Part shown: piece after piece, positions 52,920 through 62,387 of the stretch
Layout of the letters: the number at the start of each line of letters is the position of its first letter
Position numbering within the stretch: the stretch's first letter is position 1
From: Arthrobacter sp. ISL-48
GTDB lineage: Bacteria; Actinomycetota; Actinomycetes; Actinomycetales; Micrococcaceae
Length of the DNA: 64,000 nt
Direction: 5' to 3'
Assembly (NCBI RefSeq): GCF_018613805.1
Contig: NZ_JAGGPL010000003.1
Span: forward strand, 1-64,000
Program-made: the position numbers and the translations under genes
Notes under the pieces: model-generated
Database searches by the model: none
What the model was told of the DNA's origin: nothing
Seen by the model: the letters and a program-made list of their open reading frames with translations, nothing else

Positions 52920-53094
52920 AGGTGGTATTCGGGACCACGTTCCCGCCTTTCAGCGGTTCGCTTTTCTCCGAAGCAGCGAGAAAAACTCTAACACGATCTT
53001 TGACGAAAGATGGAATCGGGGCGAGTGGGTAGGCTGAAGGCAGCCGAGTCCGCCCTGGTTCTTAGCAGCCGGTCCCCTGCATGAGGAGTATTCG

Positions 53095-54399
53095 ATGTCT
53101 GACGTCCGCCCCGAGGATGAAGTTGTCCGTATCTGCCAGGAGCTCATCCGGATTGACTCGTCCAATTATGGTGACGGCTCAGGGCCGGGGGAGCGGGCCG
53201 CCGCGGAGTATGCGGCGGGGCTGATTGAGGAAGTCGGCCTGGACGCCGAGATCTTCGAATCCGCCCCGGGCCGGGCGAGCGTCGTCACACGGATGGCTGG
53301 CGAAGACCCGTCAGCCAGTGCCCTGGTGGTCCACGGGCATCTCGACGTTGTTCCCGCTTTGCGGGACCAGTGGTCAGTCGACCCCTTCGGTGCCGAACTG
53401 AAGGACGGCCTGATCTGGGGCCGGGGCGCCGTGGACATGAAAGACATGGACGCCATGATCCTCTCGGTCATGCGCGGCTTCGCACGAACGGGAAGGAAAC
53501 CCAAACGGGACATCGTCTTCGCCTTCTTCGCCGATGAGGAAGCAGGCGGCGAGTACGGGGCGCGCTACGCCGTGGACAAGCGTCCCGAACTGTTCGAAGG
53601 TGCAACTGAAGCCATCTCGGAGGTAGGCGGCTTCTCAGCAACCATCGGCGGCCAGCGCACCTACCTCCTGCAGACCGCTGAGAAAGGCATTTCCTGGCTC
53701 CGCCTCGTGGCACACGGCAGGGCCGGACACGGTTCGCAGATCAACACGGACAACGCCGTCACCCGCCTCGCCGCTGCGGTGACCCGCATCGGCGAATACA
53801 AATGGCCTATCGAACTCACCCCCACTACACGGCAGTTCCTGGACGGCGTGACGGAACTGACGGGTGTGGAATTCGATCCCGACAACCCGGACAAGCTCTT
53901 GAGCCAGCTGGGGACGGTGGCGCGCTTCGTCGGGGCAACCCTGCAGAACACCACCAACCCCACCCTGCTGAAGGGTGGCTACAAGCACAACGTCATTCCC
54001 GAGTCCGCTGAGGCCCTGGTGGACTGCCGGACGCTGCCGGGCCAGCAGGACCATGTCCTTGAGATCGTGCGTGACCTCGCAGGCTCCGGCGTGGACGTCA
54101 GCTATGTGCATAATGACGTGTCGCTGGAAGTCCCGTTCGCGGGCAACCTGGTTGATTCCATGATTGATGCCCTGCAAGGGGAGGACCCGGGCGCCAAGGT
54201 GCTCCCGTACACACTTTCCGGAGGCACGGACAACAAATCGTTGAGCAGGCTGGGAATCACCGGCTACGGCTTCGCCCCGCTCCAGCTGCCCGACGAGCTC
54301 GACTTCACCGGCATGTTCCACGGAGTGGATGAACGGGTCCCCGCCGACTCGCTCAAATTCGGCGCCAGGGTGCTCGACACCCTGCTCACCAATTACTGA
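53095..54399 (+). CDS. M20/M25/M40 family metallopeptidase
   Basis: The 434-residue exopeptidase has the usual two-domain M20 layout. Zinc ligands and catalytic residues are visible: VVHGHLDVVPA (about 80), GRGAVDMKDMDAMIL (about 105), FFADEEAGGEYGA (about 142) and HNVIPESAEALVDCRTLPG. It removes terminal residues from peptides or acts as a dipeptidase or deacylase. GAGGAG precedes the ATG. It starts 175 bp past the tRNA gene, divergent from it, and is followed 12 bp later by an acyl-CoA dehydrogenase. Confidence 0.92.
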   Translation: MSDVRPEDEVVRICQELIRIDSSNYGDGSGPGERAAAEYAAGLIEEVGLDAEIFESAPGRASVVTRMAGEDPSASALVVHGHLDVVPALRDQWSVDPFGAELKDGLIWGRGAVDMKDMDAMILSVMRGFARTGRKPKRDIVFAFFADEEAGGEYGARYAVDKRPELFEGATEAISEVGGFSATIGGQRTYLLQTAEKGISWLRLVAHGRAGHGSQINTDNAVTRLAAAVTRIGEYKWPIELTPTTRQFLDGVTELTGVEFDPDNPDKLLSQLGTVARFVGATLQNTTNPTLLKGGYKHNVIPESAEALVDCRTLPGQQDHVLEIVRDLAGSGVDVSYVHNDVSLEVPFAGNLVDSMIDALQGEDPGAKVLPYTLSGGTDNKSLSRLGITGYGFAPLQLPDELDFTGMFHGVDERVPADSLKFGARVLDTLLTNY

Positions 54400-54411
54400 G
54401 CAGGTCAGGAC

Positions 54412-55572
54412 ATGACACCGGAAGAGGTCCTGCCTGAGGACCTGTTGGCTGGTATCCGCGGTCGGGCGGCCGGCTACGACCGGGACAATGCGTTTTTCCA
54501 CGAGGACCTGGAGGGACTCGCCGCGGCCGGCTACCTCAAGCTTTTTGTCCCGCGGTCAGACGGCGGCCTGGGGCTTGGGCTCGAGGCCGCGGCACAGTGC
54601 CAGCGGAGGCTGGCAACGGCGGCCCCTGCCACCGCCCTCGCCGTCAACATGCACTTGGTGTGGACCGGCGTCGCGCACGTCCTTTCGGCGAGGGGCGATG
54701 ACTCCCTGGACTTCGTCCTGGAGGAGGCAGCACGGGGCGAGGTCTTCGCCTTCGGCAATTCCGAAGCCGGCAATGACTCCGTGCTCTTTGATTCGCGTAC
54801 TGTGGCCACCCCCTTGCCCGGCGGCTGGTACAGCTTCAGCGGGACGAAAATCTTCACCAGCCTTTCCCCTGCCTGGACTCGGCTGGGAATTTTTGGCAAG
54901 GACCCGCAGGCGCGTGAAGGGGACGGGGAACTGGTGCACGGATTCATCACCCGTGAGACACCCGGCTACACGATCCTTGACGACTGGAACGCGCTGGGCA
55001 TGCGGGCCAGCCGGTCCAACACCACCGTTCTGGACGATGTTCGTGTCCCGGCAGACCGGATTTTCCGTAAGCTGCCCGTGGGTCCCAATGCCGATCCTCT
55101 GGTCTTCGCCATCTTCGCTTGCTTTGAAACCCTCCTCGCCGCCGTCTACACCGGAGTCGGCGAGCGGGCGCTCCAACTGGGCGTGGACGCCGCGAAGCGC
55201 CGCACCTCGTTCAAGAATGCAGGTAGAAGCTACGCCCAGGACCCTGACATCCGCTGGAAGGTGGCGGAGGCGGCGATGGCCATGGACAACCTCTACCCGC
55301 AGCTGTCCTTGGTGACCCGGGACGTCGACGCGTTGACAGACCATGGACCGCAGTGGTTCCCCAAACTCGTGGGCCTGAAGATCAACGCCACCGAAACGGC
55401 ACGACGGGTGGTGGATCTCGCCATCAGGGTCAGCGGTGGCTCAAGTTACTTCCAGGGTTCGGAACTCGAACGGCTGTACCGTGACGTGTTGGCCGGGATG
55501 TTCCACCCGTCGGACGACGAATCAGCGCACAACACGGTGGCAAATGCCTGGCTTGGACCGCTGGAGAACTGA
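54412..55572 (+). CDS. acyl-CoA dehydrogenase family protein
   Basis: The 386-residue flavoprotein has an N-terminal helical domain (FVPRSDGGLGLGLEAAAQCQ), a beta middle domain (GTKIFTSLSPAWTRLGIFGK) and the C-terminal helical domain ending with GSELERLYRDVLAGMFHP. The sequence is closer to DszC/SfnB-like monooxygenase-type members than to canonical medium-chain dehydrogenases, so substrate and reaction are uncertain. It is probably co-transcribed with the M20 peptidase. Confidence 0.88.
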   Translation: MTPEEVLPEDLLAGIRGRAAGYDRDNAFFHEDLEGLAAAGYLKLFVPRSDGGLGLGLEAAAQCQRRLATAAPATALAVNMHLVWTGVAHVLSARGDDSLDFVLEEAARGEVFAFGNSEAGNDSVLFDSRTVATPLPGGWYSFSGTKIFTSLSPAWTRLGIFGKDPQAREGDGELVHGFITRETPGYTILDDWNALGMRASRSNTTVLDDVRVPADRIFRKLPVGPNADPLVFAIFACFETLLAAVYTGVGERALQLGVDAAKRRTSFKNAGRSYAQDPDIRWKVAEAAMAMDNLYPQLSLVTRDVDALTDHGPQWFPKLVGLKINATETARRVVDLAIRVSGGSSYFQGSELERLYRDVLAGMFHPSDDESAHNTVANAWLGPLEN

Positions 55573-55591
55573 GCGGACGCCGGGTGGGGGA

Positions 55592-55825
55592 TCAGACAGT
55601 CCGCTGGACCTGCATGACCCTGCGGCGGAGCCAGAAGCGCCTGCCGCCGCCCACGTAGAGCTTGCTGCGCTCCAGCTCCCACTTGCCGTACTCGGAATGT
55701 TCCACGAGCCGGCGCCTCGCTTCAGGCAGTGAATCTTCAGGGCTGACCGTCAGTACGAGGTACTCGTACTGCCTCAAGTAGTCCCGTTCCCGCTGGACCG
55801 AGCTGGTGAGAAATTGTTCCTTCAT
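55592..55825 (-). CDS. DUF5703 family protein
   Basis: The 77-residue basic protein begins MKEQFLTSSVQRERDYLRQY and contains YEYLVLTVSPEDSLPEARR and WELERSKLYVGGGRRFWLRR, matching actinobacterial DUF5703. Function is unknown. GGAGA precedes the ATG. It is convergent with the acyl-CoA dehydrogenase and divergent from the next small acidic gene, 39 bp away. Confidence 0.88.
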   Translation of the reverse strand: MKEQFLTSSVQRERDYLRQYEYLVLTVSPEDSLPEARRRLVEHSEYGKWELERSKLYVGGGRRFWLRRRVMQVQRTV

Positions 55826-55852
55826 TGCTCTCCATTTTCGTCCTTTTCCAGC

Positions 55853-55858
55853 TAACGT
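55853..55858 (+). promoter_or_regulatory. putative -10 element, leaderless small acidic gene
   Basis: TAACGT ends 6 nt before the ATG at 55865, with GAAGTC in between and no Shine-Dalgarno. Confidence 0.4.
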
Positions 55859-55864
55859 GAAGTC

Positions 55865-56131
55865 ATGAGCATCGATCCGCGTGTCGCGCTTCAGTCCTTG
55901 ACCACCGCCTTGGAAGAACACCTTATCGCAGCGTCCAACCGGCGTGGCGATGGAGACCCTGCCGTGGAAGCGGCATTTTTTGCAGTTGCGGATGCTTTCG
56001 AAGTCTATGAGGACGCACTCTACGAGGCCTACAACGAAGTGACACCGCTTCAGGTCTTTGAGGACGAAGAGGACGAACAGGAAGACGGCGATGTTGACGA
56101 CGACGAGGACCTGGAAATCCTGAAGGATTGA
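55865..56131 (+). CDS. small acidic protein of unknown function
   Basis: The 88-residue protein has a helical N-terminal part (LTTALEEHLIAASNRRGDGD) and a strongly acidic C-terminus (DEEDEQEDGDVDDDEDLEI). Homologues in Arthrobacter relatives are often labelled primosomal protein without evidence. TAACGT ends 6 nt before the ATG, a leaderless candidate. Function is unknown. Confidence 0.8.
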   Translation: MSIDPRVALQSLTTALEEHLIAASNRRGDGDPAVEAAFFAVADAFEVYEDALYEAYNEVTPLQVFEDEEDEQEDGDVDDDEDLEILKD

Positions 56132-56179
56132 CCTGCAGGCCGGCCAGGCCGCGAGCAGCCCGGGCAGGCTCAGCCCGGA

Positions 56180-57115
56180 TCAGGACGGTTCGGACACATC
56201 CTCCAGCGCCCGGGAAATTTCCGGAGGCAAAGGGGTCAGCTGGGAGTCCAGGATCTCCTTGAGTTGAACCGGAGTCCGGGCACCTACAATGGCCGTTGCC
56301 ACGCCATGCTGTGACAGCAGCCAGCTCAGCGACACGTCAAGGGACGTCCGGCCCAGGCCCTTACCGGCCATTGCTACTGCCTCGACCACCCGGGACGGCT
56401 GCTGCGACAAATAGGGCTCCACATAGGGGGCCAGGACGACGTTGGCCCCGCGGGAATCCGCCGGGATGTTGCCGCGGTACTTCCCGGTCAGGACACCGCG
56501 GCCCAGCGGACCCCAGGCCATCAGGCCCAGCCCGGCGTCCTCGACGGCGGGAATGAGTTCCACTTCCGGCTTCCGCTGAAGGAGGGAATACTCAGCCTGG
56601 GCAGCGACCAGGGGGAAGCCGGCAACAGCCGCCGCCTTGGCTGTCTGCCAGCCGCTGAAGTTGGAGACTCCCACATACCGTGCCCGCCCGCTCCGCAGCG
56701 CGAATTCAAGGGCGGAAAGGGTCTCGTCCAACGGGACGTTGCCGTCCCACGCCTGCGCAAACCAGACGTCCACGTAGTCCGTCCCGAGCCTGGCTAGGCT
56801 GGCGTCAAGCCCGGAGAGCATCGCACTGCGTGAGGTGTCCACGGTCCGCCGGCCGTCCGACGTCGTCATTCCTGCTTTGGTGGAGATGGAGATCTCCGTG
56901 CGGGAGACGACATCGCCCAGCAGGGATCCGATCATCGCCTCTGACCGCCCGTCGGCGTATGACGCCGCCGTGTCGATGTGCTTGCCCCCCGCGTTCAGGA
57001 AGGTGCGCAACAGTTCCGTGGCGTCCTGTTCGTCGGTTTCGCCGGCCCAGGACATGGTGCCGAGGGTGAGGGCGGAGACCCGCAATCCACTGTTGCCGAC
57101 GTAACGCTGCTGCAT
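56180..57115 (-). CDS. aldo/keto reductase
   Basis: The 311-residue NADPH-dependent oxidoreductase has a TIM-barrel AKR pattern: GKHIDTAASYADGRSEAMIG (catalytic Asp and Tyr), DYVDVWFAQAWDG, VGVSNFSGWQ and GARTPVQLKEIL near the end. Substrate unknown. TAAGCT ends 7 nt before the ATG, a leaderless candidate. Divergent from uppP with about 50 bp between. Confidence 0.92.
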   Translation of the reverse strand: MQQRYVGNSGLRVSALTLGTMSWAGETDEQDATELLRTFLNAGGKHIDTAASYADGRSEAMIGSLLGDVVSRTEISISTKAGMTTSDGRRTVDTSRSAMLSGLDASLARLGTDYVDVWFAQAWDGNVPLDETLSALEFALRSGRARYVGVSNFSGWQTAKAAAVAGFPLVAAQAEYSLLQRKPEVELIPAVEDAGLGLMAWGPLGRGVLTGKYRGNIPADSRGANVVLAPYVEPYLSQQPSRVVEAVAMAGKGLGRTSLDVSLSWLLSQHGVATAIVGARTPVQLKEILDSQLTPLPPEISRALEDVSEPS

Positions 57116-57121
57116 AGCTGC

Positions 57122-57128
57122 AAGCTTA
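57122..57128 (-). promoter_or_regulatory. putative -10 element for the aldo/keto reductase
   Basis: TAAGCT on the minus strand (57123-57128) ends 7 nt before the ATG at 57115. Confidence 0.4.
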
Positions 57129-57153
57129 CGGGGAATCGTCAGGGTCCATGACG

Positions 57154-57159
57154 TAGGGT
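57154..57159 (+). promoter_or_regulatory. putative -10 element for uppP-mshC
   Basis: TAGGGT ends 6 nt before the GTG at 57166, with no Shine-Dalgarno. The opposing AKR element lies about 25 bp away, so the 50-bp gap is a compact bidirectional promoter. Confidence 0.45.
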
Positions 57160-57165
57160 CTTAGC

Positions 57166-57999
57166 GTGAACTGGTTTGAGGCGGCCTTGCTGGGCCTAGT
57201 ACAGGGACTGACCGAATTTCTACCGATCTCATCGAGTGCGCACCTGCGGATCGTGGGTGAGTTCCTGCCCAATGCTTCCGATCCGGGCGCCGCCTTCACC
57301 GCCATTATTCAGTTGGGCACAGAAGCCGCTGTGCTTGTCTATTTCTGGCGCGACATCGTCAGGATCGTTAAGGCGTGGGCCGGTTCGCTGGCAGGCAGGG
57401 TGTCGCGGCAGGACCCGGACGTGCGCATGGGGTGGCTCGTGATTCTGGGCAGCCTGCCGATCATCGTGCTGGGGCTGCTGTTCCAGGACCAGATCGAATC
57501 GGTACTGCGAAGCCTCTGGATCGTGGCCACCACACTTATTGTCTTTGGCCTCGTGCTGGCCGTGGCAGACGCCGTCGGCAAGCAGGAAAGGGACCTTGAC
57601 CGCCTTACCTACAAGCACGGCATCCTCTACGGTCTGGCCCAGGCCATGGCACTCATTCCCGGCGTCTCACGATCCGGTGGCACCATCACCGCGGGTCTGC
57701 TGATGGGCTACACCCGTGAGTCCGCCGCCCGGTATTCCTTCCTCCTGGCCATTCCGGCCGTGTTCGGAAGCGGGCTTTTCCAGCTATACAAAGTGCTCTC
57801 CAAAGAGGGCATCACTGGTCCCTATGGACTGCCGGAGACCGCACTGGCCACCGTCATCGCGTTTGCCGTCGGTTATGTCATCATCGGGTGGTTCCTCAAG
57901 TTCGTTTCCACCCGCAGCTACCGCCTCTTCGTCTGGTACCGGATCTTCCTGGGGCTCGCGCTGTACCTCCTGCTCGGTTTCAATGTCATCCACGCCTAG
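57166..57999 (+). CDS. uppP: undecaprenyl-diphosphate phosphatase (BacA family)
   Basis: UppP recycles undecaprenyl pyrophosphate, the lipid carrier for cell-wall precursors, and gives bacitracin tolerance. The 277-residue membrane protein has the two active motifs [16 protein letters not shown] (about 14-29) and [19 protein letters not shown] (about 165). GTG start. The mshC gene follows 15 bp later on the same strand. Confidence 0.95.
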   Translation: MNWFEAALLGLVQGLTEFLPISSSAHLRIVGEFLPNASDPGAAFTAIIQLGTEAAVLVYFWRDIVRIVKAWAGSLAGRVSRQDPDVRMGWLVILGSLPIIVLGLLFQDQIESVLRSLWIVATTLIVFGLVLAVADAVGKQERDLDRLTYKHGILYGLAQAMALIPGVSRSGGTITAGLLMGYTRESAARYSFLLAIPAVFGSGLFQLYKVLSKEGITGPYGLPETALATVIAFAVGYVIIGWFLKFVSTRSYRLFVWYRIFLGLALYLLLGFNVIHA

Positions 58000-58014
58000 C
58001 ACTAGGCTTGGCCT

Positions 58015-59304
58015 GTGAAATCCTGGATCTCCCGCCCTGTCCCTGGACTGCCTGGCAGCATGCCGGCCATCCGGCTGTTCGACACCGCCCAAGGCAGCGA
58101 AGTATTGCTTCCGGTTGACGGGGAGCAGTCGATGTATGTCTGCGGAATCACGCCCTATGACGCCACCCACATGGGGCACGCCGCCAGTTACGTGGCTTTT
58201 GACCTCCTCAACAGGGCATGGCGGGATGCGGGACAGCGCGTGTCCTACGTCCAGAACGTCACCGACGTTGACGATCCCCTGCTGGAACGAGCCACCGCCA
58301 CCGGGGTTGATTGGAAAGAGCTCGCGGCCAGCCAAATCGAGCTGTTCCGGACGGACATGGCGGCCTTGAACGTGCTGGCGCCGGACAACTATGTGGGCGC
58401 CGTGGAATCCGTTCCGCTGATCGTCCCGCAGATCGAGCGCCTCGTTCGGCTCGGCCTTGCCTACAGGGTGCCGGGCGCTGCGGGGGAGCCCGACGGCGAC
58501 GTGTACTACGACGTCGAAGCCGCCGGCAAGCACTCCGTCACCGCCGATGCTTGGACCCTTGGCTCCATCTCCGGCCTCGGGGAATCCGAGATGCTCGAGT
58601 TGTTTGCTGAACGGGGCGGTGATCCCGGCCGGGCGGGCAAGCGGCAAGCCCTGGATCCCCTCCTGTGGCGGGTGGCCCGTGACGGAGAGCCCAACTGGCC
58701 CGGCGGAGAGCTCGGGGCAGGCCGGCCAGGCTGGCATATTGAGTGTACGGTCATCGCCCAGAAATACCTCCCGGCCCCGTTCACTGTCCAGGGCGGCGGC
58801 TCGGACCTGATTTTCCCCCACCACGAGATGGGCGCGGGCCACGCGTACTCACTGGCAGGCGTCCCCCTGGCCCGGCACTACGCCCACGCCGGCATGGTGG
58901 GGCTGGACGGGGAGAAGATGAGCAAATCGAAGGGCAACCTCGTGCTGGTGTCCCGGCTGCGGGCAGCGGGGGAGGAGCCGGCCGCCATCCGGCTCGCCAT
59001 CCTGGCCCACCATTACCGGTCAGACTGGTCCTGGACCGATTCCGGCTTCAGCCAGGCCAAGGAACGGCTCTCCTCCTGGCGCAGTGCCCTGGCCAGCGCT
59101 CCGGAGGGATCCGCCCACGGGCTCCTTGCACAAATGCGCCATGCACTGGCCGCCGATTTGAACGCGCCCGCGGCGCTGGAGGCCGTGGACCGCTGGGCGG
59201 AGCAGGCAATCGCCGGTGCAGCAGCGGGAGCCCCGGCGGCCAGTCGCCAGGATGAGGAACTCATCCGTGACGCCGTAGACGCACTTCTCGGCGTCGAGCT
59301 CTGA
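58015..59304 (+). CDS. mshC: cysteine--1-D-myo-inosityl 2-amino-2-deoxy-alpha-D-glucopyranoside ligase
   Basis: MshC joins cysteine to GlcN-Ins with ATP, the third step of mycothiol synthesis. It is related to cysteinyl-tRNA synthetase: [20 protein letters not shown] (zinc cysteine and HIGH-like motif, about 40-58), WHIECTVIA and the [10 protein letters not shown] loop (about 300) are present. The anticodon domain of CysRS is lacking, as expected at 429 residues. GTG start, 15 bp after uppP. Confidence 0.96.
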   Translation: MKSWISRPVPGLPGSMPAIRLFDTAQGSEVLLPVDGEQSMYVCGITPYDATHMGHAASYVAFDLLNRAWRDAGQRVSYVQNVTDVDDPLLERATATGVDWKELAASQIELFRTDMAALNVLAPDNYVGAVESVPLIVPQIERLVRLGLAYRVPGAAGEPDGDVYYDVEAAGKHSVTADAWTLGSISGLGESEMLELFAERGGDPGRAGKRQALDPLLWRVARDGEPNWPGGELGAGRPGWHIECTVIAQKYLPAPFTVQGGGSDLIFPHHEMGAGHAYSLAGVPLARHYAHAGMVGLDGEKMSKSKGNLVLVSRLRAAGEEPAAIRLAILAHHYRSDWSWTDSGFSQAKERLSSWRSALASAPEGSAHGLLAQMRHALAADLNAPAALEAVDRWAEQAIAGAAAGAPAASRQDEELIRDAVDALLGVEL

Positions 59305-59313
59305 GGCTTCCGC

Positions 59314-60219
59314 TCAGGGCCTGTCCTGGCCGCGGCGTTTGAGGTACCGCTCAAACTCGCGGGCGATGGATTCACCGCTGGCTTCCGGAAGGTCGGCCGT
59401 ATCCTTCGCCTCTTCCAGCTGGCGCACGTAAGCCGCAATCTCCGGGTCCTCGGTGGCAAGCTCGTCCACCCCGCGTTCCCAGGCGTCGGACTCCTCCGCC
59501 AGCTCATGGGTGTCCAGGGGCACTTGCAGGAGCTCTTCAATCCGGTGCAAAAGGGCCAGCTGCGCCTTGGGGGACGGCGCCTGGGCCACGTAATGCGGAA
59601 CGGCGGCCCACAGGGACACAGTGGGTATGCCAGCCAACAATGACACTTCGGACAGAACCCCCACGATGCCGACCGGTCCCTCATATTGGGAGGCTTCAAG
59701 GTCCAGGCGCTCCCGGAGAGGAGCATCGTCCGAGGACGTGCTGACAGGGATGGGCCGGCTGTGGGGAACATCCGCCAGCAGCGCTCCCACCAGCACCACA
59801 TAGTCCACCTTGAGCGCTTCGGCATGGACCAGGAGCTCAGCGGTATAGGCGCGCCATTTATAGGATGGTTCGGTGCCTTGCACAAAAATGACATCCACAT
59901 TGGAATTCGGCGCACTGGCCTTATAGATCCGGGTGGACGGCCACTTGATCTTGCGTTCACCCGCCGCGTTCCGGCGCACGGTGGGTCGTGTGAACTGGAA
60001 GTCGTAGTACTCGTCCGCGTCAATGGACGCGACCTTCTTGCCGCCCCAGAGTTTGTTGAGGTACCGGAGCGAGTCGCTTGCTGCCTCCCCGGCGTCGTTC
60101 CAGCCCTCAAAGGCGGCCAACATCACAGTGACGCGCTCCCCGTCAGCCACTGGCAGCAGGAACCGGTCCGGCTCGGGCTCGGCACCCGGTTCCGCGGTGT
60201 CTCCGTCGAAGCTATTCAT
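59314..60219 (-). CDS. PAC2 family protein
   Basis: The 301-residue protein contains the PAC2 fold (AAFEGWNDAGEAASDSLRYL near residue 33; FVQGTEPSYKWRAYTAELL). PAC2 proteins chaperone proteasome assembly in eukaryotes and archaea. Actinobacteria with proteasomes often carry this homologue; its function in bacteria is not settled. A TAGGGT hexamer ends 6 nt before the ATG. The arc gene lies about 3.3 kb downstream on the other strand. Confidence 0.9.
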   Translation of the reverse strand: MNSFDGDTAEPGAEPEPDRFLLPVADGERVTVMLAAFEGWNDAGEAASDSLRYLNKLWGGKKVASIDADEYYDFQFTRPTVRRNAAGERKIKWPSTRIYKASAPNSNVDVIFVQGTEPSYKWRAYTAELLVHAEALKVDYVVLVGALLADVPHSRPIPVSTSSDDAPLRERLDLEASQYEGPVGIVGVLSEVSLLAGIPTVSLWAAVPHYVAQAPSPKAQLALLHRIEELLQVPLDTHELAEESDAWERGVDELATEDPEIAAYVRQLEEAKDTADLPEASGESIAREFERYLKRRGQDRP

Positions 60220-60225
60220 TTCTTC

Positions 60226-60231
60226 ACCCTA
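60226..60231 (-). promoter_or_regulatory. putative -10 element for PAC2
   Basis: TAGGGT on the minus strand ends 6 nt before the ATG at 60219; the intervening GAAGAA is not a convincing Shine-Dalgarno. Confidence 0.4.
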
Positions 60232-60356
60232 CGTCCAAGAACCGGCGTGACGCATCGAATGAAGCGCCAAAAAGGCTATGAGCGCCGCCTGGCGGTACCG
60301 GAACAGCCGATATTCGCCGAGGGCGTACCGCGGAGCTGGCGTTCAGGGTGGCACCG

Positions 60357-60362
60357 TAGACT
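60357..60362 (+). promoter_or_regulatory. putative -10 element for the HAD phosphatase operon
   Basis: TAGACT ends 6 nt before the ATG at 60369, with GAAACA between them. Confidence 0.45.
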
Positions 60363-60368
60363 GAAACA

Positions 60369-61118
60369 ATGCGACCGCCAGCCACCGTTTCCCCGCTCCG
60401 AGCCGTTCTTTGGGATATGGATGGCACCATCGTGGACACTGAGCCGTATTGGATCGAGGCTGAACACGCGCTCGTCGAAGCCCATGGCGGATCGTGGTCA
60501 CATCAGCAGGCCATGCAGCTCGTCGGGCAGTCACTGACGTTTTCCGCCGGGATCCTTCAGGAGGCAGGCGTGCAGCTCACAGTCCGGCAGATCATCGACA
60601 CACTGACCGCCGAGGTCATTAACAACGTTCGGCGCAGGGTCCCCTGGCGGCCTGGTGCCCGCGAACTGTTGGATGACCTGCACCGGGCCGGCGTCCGTTG
60701 CGCCCTGGTCACCATGTCCGAGGGCCCCCTGGCGCGCGAAATAGTGGCGAGCCTTCCGCGGCCGTACTTCGAGTTCCTTGTCACGGGGGACACCGTCACC
60801 CGTGGCAAGCCGCATCCGGAGGCCTACCTCAGGGCCGTTGAGCTTTTGCAGCAGGCTGATCCGGGGCTCACCATCGATCACTGCGTGGCTCTGGAGGACT
60901 CGGCGCCTGGCGTGGCTGCGGCCGTAGCATCCGGTGTTGCCACGGTGGCCATCCCGCACATCGTCCCGCTGCCAGAAGACCCAAGGCACACCACGTGGGA
61001 TTCACTCCAGGGCCGTACCGTGTCCGAGCTGGAATCGATAGCCGCCCGCGGGAGCCTTAAGACTGGCGGTGCTTCAGCGCTGCCCTCACCTGCTTCAAGG
61101 AGCCTGGCACTTGACTGA
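60369..61118 (+). CDS. HAD family phosphatase
   Basis: The 249-residue protein is a class IA HAD hydrolase: VLWDMDGTIVDTEPYW (DxDxT nucleophile, about residue 15), the cap domain, ALVTMSEG and the metal motif CVALEDSAPGVAAAVASG (about 175). Substrate is not predictable; a beta-phosphoglucomutase-like or sugar-phosphate phosphatase is typical. Its stop overlaps the TTG start of the next gene, so the two are coupled. Confidence 0.92.
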   Translation: MRPPATVSPLRAVLWDMDGTIVDTEPYWIEAEHALVEAHGGSWSHQQAMQLVGQSLTFSAGILQEAGVQLTVRQIIDTLTAEVINNVRRRVPWRPGARELLDDLHRAGVRCALVTMSEGPLAREIVASLPRPYFEFLVTGDTVTRGKPHPEAYLRAVELLQQADPGLTIDHCVALEDSAPGVAAAVASGVATVAIPHIVPLPEDPRHTTWDSLQGRTVSELESIAARGSLKTGGASALPSPASRSLALD

Positions 61119-62277
61119 AACCAACACAACCTCCCGGCGGGAAGGAATTCCGCTGGGCAGGATCGCGGGAATTCCTGTCATTCTGGCTTACTCGTGGTTC
61201 GTCATTGCCGCCTTCACCGTGATTGCCTACGGCCCCGTGCTCCTAGACCGGAATCCGGTCCTCGGCGCCGGCGCCTACTGGGTGGCGTTTGCATATGCCG
61301 TACTGCTCTTGATCTCGGTGCTGGTCCACGAACTGGCCCACGCACTGACGGCAAAGCTGTACAGCTGGCCCACCCAGAAGATCGTCCTCAACCTCTGGGG
61401 CGGACACACGCAGTTCGAGAACTTCACGGCCACGCCCGGTCGGTCCGTCCTGGTGGCACTGGCGGGACCCGCGGCGAACTTCGTGCTCGCCGGCGGGGCC
61501 TGGCTGGTCCTAACCTCAGCCGACCTGGGCGGCGTGGCGGACATCCTGACCAACATCTTCATGTGGGCCAACTTGCTGATCGGCATCTTCAACGTATTGC
61601 CTGGACTCCCACTTGACGGCGGTCGCCTCGTCGAGTCGGCCGTCTGGAAGGCCACGGGCAGTCAGGCCAAAGGGACTGTCGCCGCCGGCTGGGCCGGACG
61701 AATCATCGTTGTGGCGTTGGGCTTCTGGTTCCTGGTCCGGCCTCTCCTGGCCGGAGAGCCACCGGAATTCAGCCTGCTCATGATCACCATCCTCGTCGGC
61801 GGCTTCCTCTGGATGGGGGCGTCGGCCTCCATCCAGCAGGGAACGATGCGTGGCCGGCTGCACCTCGTTAGCGCCGCTGCATTGGCTGTGCCGGCCGTCG
61901 GGATCCCTGGCACGGCAACGGTGGCGGACATCCTGCGCCTGTCACCGGCAGGGACGCCCTCCGTCGTGGTCTGCGGGCCGGATGGACGGCCGCAGGGCGT
62001 AGTGGACCCCGGTGCCCTTGCGGCAGTCCCCGCGAACGCTGCCTGGTCCACGCCCGCAACCGCCGTGTCCTACGCCCTGGGCGCCGGGGCCTATGTCCCG
62101 GAGTGGTCAAAAGGGCAGGAGCTCATTCAGTACCTCGCCCAGCTGGAGGGCCGTGAATATGCCGTGGTGGACCACCTCGGGAGGGTGACCGGCCTGCTCG
62201 GACAAAATGCTGTGGTGGCCGCCATGACCGGCAAGGGCGTCCGGCCCAATAGGTATCCGCAGGGCCAGAACCGGTAG
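61111..62277 (+). CDS. site-2 protease family zinc metalloprotease with CBS domains
   Basis: The 388-residue protein has about six membrane helices. The zinc site is HELAHALTAK (about 76-80) and the second metal region NVLPGLPLDGGRLVE. The C-terminal 120 residues are two CBS domains (TPSVVVCGPDGRPQGVVDPG; REYAVVDHLGRVTGLL), which sense nucleotides or ligands. This is the M50 S2P group typical of actinobacteria. TTG start with AAGGAG 8 nt upstream; it overlaps the HAD gene by 8 bp. Substrates unknown. Confidence 0.9.
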   Translation: MTETNTTSRREGIPLGRIAGIPVILAYSWFVIAAFTVIAYGPVLLDRNPVLGAGAYWVAFAYAVLLLISVLVHELAHALTAKLYSWPTQKIVLNLWGGHTQFENFTATPGRSVLVALAGPAANFVLAGGAWLVLTSADLGGVADILTNIFMWANLLIGIFNVLPGLPLDGGRLVESAVWKATGSQAKGTVAAGWAGRIIVVALGFWFLVRPLLAGEPPEFSLLMITILVGGFLWMGASASIQQGTMRGRLHLVSAAALAVPAVGIPGTATVADILRLSPAGTPSVVVCGPDGRPQGVVDPGALAAVPANAAWSTPATAVSYALGAGAYVPEWSKGQELIQYLAQLEGREYAVVDHLGRVTGLLGQNAVVAAMTGKGVRPNRYPQGQNR

Positions 62278-62387
62278 AGTTACCTGCCGGTCGTGCATCG
62301 CCGCCGTATGTGGCCGAAGGGGGCCCTTGCCTGACCCGGGCTGGCTTCAGTGCGCGGCCCCACAGTTTTACAGGAGCGAGGAAAATC